This document shows, in pieces, positions 19,696 through 26,328 of a DNA stretch of 46,715 nt (position 1 is its first letter; every line of letters starts with the position of its first letter). The notes beneath the pieces were generated by a model. That model was given only the letters and a program-made list of their open reading frames with translations, was not told the DNA's origin and did not search any database. Position numbers and translations under genes: made by a program. Source of the DNA: Hyphomicrobiales bacterium (GTDB lineage Bacteria; Pseudomonadota; Alphaproteobacteria; Rhizobiales; Aestuariivirgaceae). Location of the stretch: contig JALVSR010000030.1 in NCBI GenBank assembly GCA_027024225.1, forward strand, positions 1 through 46,715, written 5' to 3'.

Positions 19696-21091
19696 ATTGC
19701 TCCCGGTACTTGCGCACGATGTGCATGGACAGCATGTTCAGCGCCAGGGTGATGAGGAACAGCACAAAGCCCAGCGCGAACGCCGCCAGCGTCTTGGGGT
19801 TGTCGAACTCGGTATCGCCGATGAGCAGGGTGACGATCTGCACCGTCACCGTGGTGACGGCCTCGAAGGGATTGAGCGTGAGCGTGGCGATGATGCCGGC
19901 GGCCATGACCACGATCATGGTCTCTCCAATGGCGCGCGAGGCCGCCAGCAGCACGCCCGCCATGATGCCCGGCAGGGCGGCGGGCAAGAGCACGTAGCGG
20001 ATGGTTTCCGCGCGCGTGGCGCCCAGCCCGATGGAGCCCTCGCGCAGGGCATTGGGCACGGCGGCCAGCGCATCGTCGGACAGGGAGGAGATGAAGGGAA
20101 TGAGCATGATGCCCATGACCAGCCCGGCCGCCAGCGCGCTGTTGGGCGCGGTGGGAATGCCCAGTGCATCGCCAAAATGCTTGATGGCCGGAGCAACGGT
20201 GAGGATGGCGAAGAAGCCATAGACCACCGTGGGAATGCCGGCCAGGAACTCCAGCAGCGGCTTGGCGAAAGCGCGGAAGCGCGAGGAGGCGTATTCCACG
20301 AGATAGATGGCCGAAAGCAACCCCACCGGCACGGCAAACCCCAGCGCGATGGCGGAAATGAGCAGCGTGCCGGCGAACACCGGAATCATGCCGAAGGCGC
20401 CGGAGGAGGCCACCTGGTCTGGCCGGATGGCGATTTGCGGCTCCCAGCGCAGGCCGAAGACGAACTCGGTGAGCGGCACCATGGTGAAAAAGCGCATGGT
20501 CTCGAAAATGAGTGAAAGCACGATGCCCACCGTGGTGAGAATGGCGATGGAAGCGCACACCAGCATGAGCCAGGTGAAGGCGCGCTCCACGGCCCTGCGC
20601 GCGCGGAAGGTGGGCGACAGCCGGCGCCAGGCGAAGGCCATGCCGGCCAGCGCCACCGCCAACGACAGCGCCAGCGCCGCCATGTTGGCGATGGCCCGCC
20701 AGCGCAGCAGGCGCCGCACGGCCTCGGCCACGTAGGGCGCCGGTTCTCCGGGCAGCGGGTTGCCGGCGGCGCGGGTCTTGATCTCGTTCAGCAGCACGGC
20801 GCGGGCGTTCTCGTCCAGCCCCTGCACCACGTCCTGCGGCAGGGAGGCGAGCAATAGCGCATCCAGCAGCGGCCCCTGAATGGCTACCCACAAAAGAAGC
20901 AGTAGCAGGGCGGGCACGCCCGTCCAGATGGCCACGTAGAGACCGTGATAAACGGGGCGGGAATGCAGCCGGTCATGATGGCCCGATGAGCGCAGCTCGA
21001 TCTCTCGCGCGCGTTTGCGCGCCAGCCACCAGCCTACCGCGGCCACCGCCAGCACCAGCAATGTCGCCAACAGGATCATGTGCGTCCCCAT
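19688..21091 (-). CDS. pstC: Phosphate ABC transporter permease PstC (long form)
   Basis: Inner-membrane permease partner of PstA, 467 residues against about 320 in E. coli. Two extra membrane segments and a loop (about 1-165) precede the core permease. The EAA loop is present as REGSIGLGATRAETIRYVLLP. The core follows the pattern of the family with five to six segments. It starts 206 bases after pstS and overlaps pstA by 8 bases. The gap between pstS and pstC contains a hairpin-forming GC-rich stretch (about 21245-21295) that could stabilise or separate the abundant pstS message; this is inference. Confidence 0.93.
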   Translation of the reverse strand: MGTHMILLATLLVLAVAAVGWWLARKRAREIELRSSGHHDRLHSRPVYHGLYVAIWTGVPALLLLLLWVAIQGPLLDALLLASLPQDVVQGLDENARAVLLNEIKTRAAGNPLPGEPAPYVAEAVRRLLRWRAIANMAALALSLAVALAGMAFAWRRLSPTFRARRAVERAFTWLMLVCASIAILTTVGIVLSLIFETMRFFTMVPLTEFVFGLRWEPQIAIRPDQVASSGAFGMIPVFAGTLLISAIALGFAVPVGLLSAIYLVEYASSRFRAFAKPLLEFLAGIPTVVYGFFAILTVAPAIKHFGDALGIPTAPNSALAAGLVMGIMLIPFISSLSDDALAAVPNALREGSIGLGATRAETIRYVLLPAALPGIMAGVLLAASRAIGETMIVVMAAGIIATLTLNPFEAVTTVTVQIVTLLIGDTEFDNPKTLAAFALGFVLFLITLALNMLSMHIVRKYREQYD

Positions 21092-21297
21092 GCCCTTGCG
21101 CGAAGAATGAGGCAGACGGGCCGCCCCTCTCTCGTGTGGCCTTCATGCCTTCGCGCGTCCCTGTTGCGCCTTCATTACAACAGGAAGCGTATCCTGGGCA
21201 AAGGGCGCGGGCGACGCTTGTGCATATCGTCCACGGGATTTTTCGCCGCAGGCGCGCTGCAAGAACGGCATTCCGGCCATTTCGACGGCTGCGGCGC

Positions 21298-22371
21298 CTA
21301 TTTCCTGAAGCGCTCGATCGGCGCGCCTTTCAGCGCCGCCTCGCGCACCTTCTGGCGCTCGGCCTCCGGCAGCGGCACCAGCCCGCGCTCCACCAGATAG
21401 CCATCGGGGCCGATGGCCTCCTCGGAGACGAACTCGGCGATGTATTCGTTCATGCCGGGCACAAAGCGCCGGTGCGGATTCTTGATGTAAAAGAACAGCG
21501 GACGCGAAAGGCCATATGTTCCATCGGCAATGGTTTCGATGGAGGGGTCCACTCCATTTATCTTGACGGGCTTGAGCTTGTCCTCGTTCTCGTAGAGGAA
21601 GGAATAGCCGAAAATGCCCATCGCCTCGGTGTCGGCCATGAGCTTTTGCACGATGATGTTGTCGTTTTCGCCCGATTCGATGAAGGGCCCGTCGGTGCGC
21701 ATGGCGGAGCAATGCTCCTTCATGTATTGCTTGAAGGCCTTCGGGTCGGCCGCAAGTTCTGCCTTCTTGGCCTTCCAGAAGGGCAACAGCCCTTTCTTGC
21801 ACACCTCATGGAACACCAGCTCGACGAAGGCGTCGCGCGTGCCGGAGGTGGGCGGGGGGCCATAAACGCGGATGGGCATCTCGGGCAGGTTCGGGTCGAT
21901 GTCGCGCCACATGGAATAGGGGTTGGGCACCAGCCTGCCTTCCTGCGGCACTTCCTTGGCCAGGGCGAGATAAAGCTGCACCTTGGACAGATCCATGTCC
22001 GGCGCATCCAGCGCATGGGCGATGGTGAGGCCGTCGTAGCCGAACATCACCTCGGTCACGTCGGTGACGCCATTCTGGGCGCACATCTCCCACTCGGACT
22101 TCTTCATGGCGCGGGAGGCGTTGGTGATGTCGGGGTGCTGCTCGCCCACGCCCTTGCAGAAGATCTTCATGCCGCCGCCGGTGCCGGTGGATTCCAGCAC
22201 GGGCGCGCGATGGCCCGTCTTCTGGGCGAATTCCTCCGCCACCGCCTGCGCGTAGGGATAAACGGTGGAGGAGCCGACGATCTTGAGATGATCCCGCGCC
22301 TGGGCACCGGAAACGAAGGTGAAGGCGGTGCCGATGGCAAGACCGAGAACGGCGAGAGACTTGCGCCACAT
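21298..22371 (-). CDS. pstS: Phosphate-binding periplasmic protein PstS
   Basis: Captures phosphate in the periplasm for PstCAB. The 357-residue product has a signal peptide (1 to about 24, ending AQA) and the phosphate-binding blocks KIVGSSTVYPY, ESTGTGGGMK and PPPTSGTRDAF, where Ser, Thr, Arg and Asp contact the ion. The ATG at 22371 is preceded by CGGAG at good distance. First gene of the pst operon. It lies only 73 bases after the stop of the restriction-modification methylase, so its promoter must be in this short gap, inside the methylase gene, or shared with the restriction-modification genes. I see no clear Pho box. Confidence 0.96.
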   Translation of the reverse strand: MWRKSLAVLGLAIGTAFTFVSGAQARDHLKIVGSSTVYPYAQAVAEEFAQKTGHRAPVLESTGTGGGMKIFCKGVGEQHPDITNASRAMKKSEWEMCAQNGVTDVTEVMFGYDGLTIAHALDAPDMDLSKVQLYLALAKEVPQEGRLVPNPYSMWRDIDPNLPEMPIRVYGPPPTSGTRDAFVELVFHEVCKKGLLPFWKAKKAELAADPKAFKQYMKEHCSAMRTDGPFIESGENDNIIVQKLMADTEAMGIFGYSFLYENEDKLKPVKINGVDPSIETIADGTYGLSRPLFFYIKNPHRRFVPGMNEYIAEFVSEEAIGPDGYLVERGLVPLPEAERQKVREAALKGAPIERFRK

Positions 22372-22411
22372 GATGATGCTCCGTGCTTTCTTTCGCTTCC
22401 TCACGTTCGCA

Positions 22412-22440
22412 TCTATGGCGCGTGAGGCAAGCAAAATCAA
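22412..22440 (-). promoter_or_regulatory. Possible pstS promoter
   Basis: On the minus strand, TTGATT (22435-22440) and CATAGA (22412-22417) are 17 bases apart, about 40 bases upstream of the pstS start, in the 73-base gap after the methylase gene. Weak match, by eye. Confidence 0.3.
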
Positions 22441-22444
22441 TCGG

Positions 22445-23083
22445 TCACTCTGCCGCTGAATGATAGGGGTAGGTTTTCCAATGGGGGCGATAGTCTTCCG
22501 TGGCTTCCAGCCCCCAGCATTCCCACCCGGGGCGCCGTCCACGCGCGAAAAGCTCTAGGTAAGGGCCCGGACTGCAAGCCTCGATAATTGCATATTGCTC
22601 ATCAGGTTTGCGCGAATGTTCGCGCTTGCGGGCCGCGATGAAATTGACCTGACTGCGACCAGGAGGCAGTGTGCGCATATTTTTTCCGCGCACACCAAAA
22701 AGCAGCAACTCCGTAACATTGCGAAAATAAAATCCCACTCCCCTTCCGTCAGGCCCGCCATCCTTGCGGATCTTTTCCCAAACTATGTTGGTTTTATAGG
22801 TAAATCCCCATGCCTCCATGACCTTCAGCCCTTCCGGGAGAAGGGCATTCGGCACCCATAAATACAAATGCGACTTGTCGGCAGCAATTTCCTGCACGGG
22901 AAGCGCGCAAATCTCTTCCACGGGTAATGTGCAATACCTGCTCAAACGCCGATGTTCTGGCGCCACCTTGCCGGTGCGATTTTGAAATCGCCATGGAGGA
23001 TCTGCCAAAATTGTGGTGAATTTCCGCCCACCGGCAAATTCCAGCAAGGCATTGGCTGTATCGAAATCATTCGCTGTCGTCAT
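22445..23083 (-). CDS. MT-A70 family DNA adenine methyltransferase (type II modification enzyme)
   Basis: A 212-residue methyltransferase with the MT-A70 catalytic motif DPPW followed by RFQNRTG, and the family block LWVPNALLPEGLKVMEAWGF and PGPYLELFARGRRPGWECWG. Enzymes of this family make N6-methyladenine. The strong ribosome binding site GGAGG at 23092-23096 gives 9 bases to the ATG at 23083 and only 3 to the ATG at 23089; I therefore take 23083. It overlaps the 3' end of the BglII-like endonuclease gene, so the pair forms one restriction-modification operon in which this enzyme protects host sites. Located directly upstream of pstS. Confidence 0.85.
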   Translation of the reverse strand: MTTANDFDTANALLEFAGGRKFTTILADPPWRFQNRTGKVAPEHRRLSRYCTLPVEEICALPVQEIAADKSHLYLWVPNALLPEGLKVMEAWGFTYKTNIVWEKIRKDGGPDGRGVGFYFRNVTELLLFGVRGKNMRTLPPGRSQVNFIAARKREHSRKPDEQYAIIEACSPGPYLELFARGRRPGWECWGLEATEDYRPHWKTYPYHSAAE

Positions 23084-23657
23084 CGACATATGCCTCCTTT
23101 TTGATGCCAAAAACGACAACGGGGCACCCGCCACCACCGCCGCCTTCCAGGCGAGGTATCAACTTCCTCAAATGTGTCGTGGAATTTCCGTAGCTTTTTC
23201 CCTTGCCTAGATCATTGAAAATTTCCTGTAGCTCCGAACATCTGGTGATAATGACACCGACATCTATAGCGCGCAGCTCAAACAGGAGGCGAAAATTGTT
23301 CAAATCCCTGTCATAGAAAGGATCCTTGTTATTCCACTCAACTTCCAAGGCAACTCTGTTTTTGTAGCAATCAACTTTGTGTGTTGGAGAAGCATGCTCC
23401 ACGCCATCAATGACGATTTTCGTGTCAAATGCTTTTTCTTTCCAGCCAAGCGCCTCGAAATGAGAATCCAGTTTGCCGGCAATTGGAGACTTGCTTCCCC
23501 CAGCCTTCATGATGTCACTTTTAAGGAGTTTGAAGCTCGATAAAACCTCAATGATGTCATTCCATTCATCAGGGTGTGCCATTCGCAATACGGCAAGCCC
23601 ATTGCGCCATTCCAATACTTCATATTTCCTCGTGATAATATCTGGCAGGTCAGGCAC
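23067..23657 (-). CDS. BglII/BstYI-family type II restriction endonuclease
   Basis: A 196-residue protein recognisable as a BglII-family endonuclease. The catalytic pattern of BglII (D84, E93, Q95) is matched by D96, E105 and E107 in KVDCYKNRVALEVEWNNKD, the third position being Glu instead of Gln. The following DLNNFRLLFELRAIDVGVIITR is also family-like. The start is GTG at 23657, with GGAG 8 bases upstream. The gene is AT-richer than its neighbours, fitting recent transfer. By family, the site would be related to AGATCT or RGATCY, but this is not shown by the sequence. The gene ends inside the start region of its methylase. Confidence 0.85.
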   Translation of the reverse strand: MPDLPDIITRKYEVLEWRNGLAVLRMAHPDEWNDIIEVLSSFKLLKSDIMKAGGSKSPIAGKLDSHFEALGWKEKAFDTKIVIDGVEHASPTHKVDCYKNRVALEVEWNNKDPFYDRDLNNFRLLFELRAIDVGVIITRCSELQEIFNDLGKGKSYGNSTTHLRKLIPRLEGGGGGGCPVVVFGIKKEAYVDDDSE

Positions 23658-23689
23658 TTCCCTATCTCCGAATCTGCTGCCTGAAAGCG

Positions 23690-23718
23690 ATTATACAAAC
23701 TTGAAAGAACTCAAAAAC
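23690..23718 (-). promoter_or_regulatory. Candidate promoter of the restriction-modification operon
   Basis: A perfect TATAAT on the minus strand (23690-23695), 33 bases upstream of the endonuclease GTG. The -35 is poor (GTTTTT or TTTTTG at 17 or 16 bases). The surroundings are AT-rich. Confidence 0.5.
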
Positions 23719-23778
23719 CCGCCACTGACAGCTTTCCCCTTTGGGAGGGGACTTTATGAACAATGCGTCGCAAGCACG

Positions 23779-24450
23779 TCAGTTGGGGCGGCGGATGAGG
23801 GGCTTTTGCGGCTTGGCGTCGGGCGGGCGCAGATAGAGCGGCTCGGGCGGCTCGGTGGGCATGGGCTCCACCGGCGAATGGAGGGCGACGATGGCGGCAT
23901 CGGGCAGCGGGTCGGCATCGGCCGCGATGCGCCCCTTGCTCTCGTCCACCAGCAGACCCGCGCCGGTGCCCACCAGCAGGCAGGGGCCGGGCGGCATGTG
24001 GGCGGCGGCCTCGCGCAATGGCGTGAGCTGCGCCTCCGTCAGCGGCTCGAAGTCGGCGTCGAACGTCTGCATGTAGACTTCCTCGCGCCTGGCGTCGATG
24101 ATGACGGCGATGGGCAGGCGCTCGGGGTTGTGCGCGACATTGCGCGCGATGGCCTCCAGCGTGGTCATGGAGGTGATGGGAATTTCCAGCGTGGCGGCCA
24201 GCGCGCGGGCAAAGGAAAGGCCGATGCGCACGCCGGTGAAGGAACCGGGGCCGCGCGTGGTGGCCACCACGGCGAGCGTATCATAGGGGTCGCCCACCTC
24301 CATCATCACGGCATCCACCATGTCGGGCAGCACCTCGGCCTGGCCACGCTCCATGACCTCGCGGCGGTGGCTGAGCACCTCGCCGCTGGCGCGGTTTGCC
24401 AGCGCCACGGAACAGGCCTGCAGGGACGTGTCCATGCCAAGCACCAGCAT
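23779..24450 (-). CDS. tsaB: tRNA threonylcarbamoyladenosine biosynthesis protein TsaB (YeaZ)
   Basis: Non-catalytic partner of TsaD in making t6A37 of ANN-decoding tRNAs; an ASKHA-fold protein. The 223-residue product starts MLVLGMDTSLQACSVALA and has the family hallmark ATTRGPGSFTGVRIG followed by the helix ARALAATLEIP. The metal-binding residues of true TsaD are absent, as expected. Standing alone among unrelated genes; the restriction-modification pair follows downstream in the same direction after 121 bases. Confidence 0.93.
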   Translation of the reverse strand: MLVLGMDTSLQACSVALANRASGEVLSHRREVMERGQAEVLPDMVDAVMMEVGDPYDTLAVVATTRGPGSFTGVRIGLSFARALAATLEIPITSMTTLEAIARNVAHNPERLPIAVIIDARREEVYMQTFDADFEPLTEAQLTPLREAAAHMPPGPCLLVGTGAGLLVDESKGRIAADADPLPDAAIVALHSPVEPMPTEPPEPLYLRPPDAKPQKPLIRRPN

Positions 24451-24541
24451 CGTCTATCCTCCCGTTCCCGCCGCCCGTTCTCCACCGTCTTGCCATAGGG
24501 ATATCCGGTAATCCGAATGCCCCGGAAGACATTTTCACCCT

Positions 24542-24609
24542 CGTCATTCCCGCGCAAGCGGGAATCCAGCAGGAACGCTCTCTGGATCCCCGCTTTCGCG
24601 GGGATGACG
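24542..24609. repeat. Dispersed palindromic repeat (copy 2)
   Basis: 68 bases with outer arms CGTCAT/ATGACG, inner ATCCAG/CTGGAT, and two internal hairpins (CCCGC-GCAA-GCGGG and CCCCGC-TTTC-GCGGGG). Same design as 3738-3825. It lies in the 197-base gap between the nitroreductase gene and tsaB, both on the minus strand. Confidence 0.88.
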
Positions 24610-24647
24610 GCAAGGGGCGCCACGTTCCCCGACTCGTTCCGGGCAGC

Positions 24648-25256
24648 CTACAGGATTTCGGCCAATTCCTCAAAGTCCGGCCGCGGGCTGCGCGGGAACA
24701 GCGAGGCCGGGTCACCATAGCCCATGGCGCAGATGAAATTGGACTTCCATTTCGGCCGGTCGGCGAAGAACTCCCTGTCCACGCCCTCGTTGTCGAAGCC
24801 GGACATGGGCCCGCAGTCCAGGCCCAAGGCGCGCGCGGCGATGAGAAAATAGGCCGCCTGCAGGGTGCCGTTGCGAAAGGCCGTTTCCTCGATGAGCTTG
24901 TCGTTGCCGACGAACCAGCTCTTCGCGTCCGTGTGCGGGAAGTATTTCGGCAGGCGCTCGTAGAACTCCAGATCGTGCGCGAAAATGGCCACCACCGGCG
25001 CGGTCATGGCCTTGTGCACGTTGCCCTCCATCAGGTGGGGCTTCAGGCGCTCCTTGGCCTCCTTAGACTTCAGGAACAGGATGCGGATGGGCTGGCAGTT
25101 GGCCGATGTGGGACCCATTTTCATGAGATCCACCACCTGGCGCAGGCATTCGTCCGACACCGGCTTGTCCAGCCAGCCGTTGTAGCTGCGCGCATCAAGG
25201 AAAATCTGGCGCAGCGCGGCTTCATCGATGGGATCGCCGCAAGCATCCCAGGCCAT
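24648..25256 (-). CDS. RutE-like nitroreductase family protein (possible malonic semialdehyde reductase)
   Basis: A 202-residue flavin-dependent nitroreductase-fold enzyme. The sequence from DARSYNGWLDKPVSDECL through MGPTSANCQPIRILFL, ARALGLDCGPMSGFDNEGVD and MGYGDP follows RutE/HadB-type proteins, which reduce 3-oxopropanoate (malonic semialdehyde) in pyrimidine breakdown; FMN contacts are in the Ser-Ala-Asn-Cys-Gln segment. No other rut genes are near, so the physiological substrate is open. The ATG at 25256 has a clear purine-rich binding site (AGGGGAGGG) upstream. A palindromic repeat follows the gene. Confidence 0.82.
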   Translation of the reverse strand: MAWDACGDPIDEAALRQIFLDARSYNGWLDKPVSDECLRQVVDLMKMGPTSANCQPIRILFLKSKEAKERLKPHLMEGNVHKAMTAPVVAIFAHDLEFYERLPKYFPHTDAKSWFVGNDKLIEETAFRNGTLQAAYFLIAARALGLDCGPMSGFDNEGVDREFFADRPKWKSNFICAMGYGDPASLFPRSPRPDFEELAEIL

Positions 25257-25327
25257 GTCGGTGCCCTCCCCTTCCTGTTTTTCCCCTTGACCTTTTCGTT
25301 GCCGCATGACCGGTCACACCGGCCTGC

Positions 25328-25882
25328 TCACACCTGCTGCACTTCCTGCACCTGTGGCACGAAGTGGCGCAGCAGGTTCTCAACACCCTGTTTCAGCGTG
25401 GCGGTGGCCGACGGGCAGCCGGAGCAGGCGCCGACCATCTGCAGGTAAACCACGCCGTCCTTGTAACCCTGGAAGGTGATGTCGCCGCCGTCCTGCGCCA
25501 CGGCCGGGCGCACGCGGGTGTCCAGCACCTCCTTGATACGGCTCACGATCTCGGCGTCTTTCTCGTCGTAGAACTCCTTCGCCTCGGCCGCCGCGCCCTC
25601 CAGCACTGGCTCGCCGGAGAGATAATGTTCCATGATGGCGCCCAGCACGGCGGGCTTCAACGTGGCCCAGTCGGCCTCGTCGGTCTTGCTCACGGCGATG
25701 AAGTCAGAGCCCAGGAACACGCCGGTGACATCGCCCAGTGCGAACAGCCGGCGCGCCAGCGGCGAAGCGCCCTCGGCCTCTTTCGCGCTCCTGAAATCGC
25801 GCGGCGGGCCGGACACCACCGGCTGGCCGGGCAGGAACTTCAGCGTGTTGGGATTGGGGGTCGCTTCGGTCTGGATCAGCAT
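25328..25882 (-). CDS. Nfu-type iron-sulfur cluster carrier protein
   Basis: A 184-residue protein with the Nfu N-terminal domain (starting MLIQTEATPNPNTLKFLPG) and a C-terminal NifU domain carrying the cluster-binding CxxC in GACSGCPSATATLKQGVE. Such proteins assemble or carry 4Fe-4S clusters to target enzymes. The start at 25882 begins the conserved N-terminus; an upstream extension is only low-complexity sequence. Lies 71 bases upstream of the nitroreductase gene in the same direction. Confidence 0.93.
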   Translation of the reverse strand: MLIQTEATPNPNTLKFLPGQPVVSGPPRDFRSAKEAEGASPLARRLFALGDVTGVFLGSDFIAVSKTDEADWATLKPAVLGAIMEHYLSGEPVLEGAAAEAKEFYDEKDAEIVSRIKEVLDTRVRPAVAQDGGDITFQGYKDGVVYLQMVGACSGCPSATATLKQGVENLLRHFVPQVQEVQQV

Positions 25883-26222
25883 GGCTTGAACTCTCGTTGG
25901 CGGTGTTGATGTGTCTGTGCGTGCGTTCGTCCGTTCGTTCGTCTGCCGTCCGCGACAATGCAGTGGACGTCGGAAGCGGACGCGATTACATTCCGTGTGC
26001 CTCATGTATCGCCACGTGGGCGGCGGCGCAAGCGGTCCGGGCCAATATCACGCGCCCTTGCGCCATCGTGCCTCACAGATGGAAGCGCAAGAACCTGTCC
26101 GCAAGCCTCTTTTCGCCCCTCGGGCAGCGGCGCGGGCGGTGCGACATGGAGAACCCGCGCGGGAGTTTACAGCGTGCGGCGGAGCGATTATCTATGGGGC
26201 TGTCGCAACATGACGCGCACAA
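25883..26222. other. Intergenic region between the Nfu gene and tRNA-Gly
   Basis: 340 bases with no convincing gene. At 25911-25952 there is a degenerate tetranucleotide-like run (GTTCGTCCGTTCGTTCGTC) that would lie in the 5' leader of the Nfu gene. At the far end is a candidate tRNA promoter. Confidence 0.5.
26166..26194 (+). promoter_or_regulatory. Candidate promoter of tRNA-Gly
   Basis: TTTACA (26166-26171), 17 bases, TATCTA (26189-26194), with initiation expected about 20 bases before the tRNA. Good fit in position and sequence. Confidence 0.55.
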
Positions 26223-26298
26223 GCGGGCGTAGCTCAGTTGGTAGAGCACGAGCTTCCCAAGCTCGGTGTCGCGGGTTCGATTCCCGTCGCCCGCTCCA
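26223..26298 (+). tRNA. tRNA-Gly (anticodon CCC)
   Basis: 76 bases with a perfect acceptor stem (GCGGGCG/CGCCCGC), D arm with GCTC/GAGC, anticodon stem CGAGC/GCTCG around loop TTCCCAA (anticodon CCC), T arm GCGGG/CCCGT (one G-U pair) with TTCGATT, discriminator T and an encoded CCA. Reads GGG codons. No integration repeat was seen beside it. Confidence 0.97.
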
Positions 26299-26328
26299 CC
26301 CTTCCGAGAGCCCTTTCAGAAAACATCC

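Noticed and set aside
22372-22444. Pho box upstream of pstS
   Set aside because: No CTGTCAT-type direct repeats in the gap.
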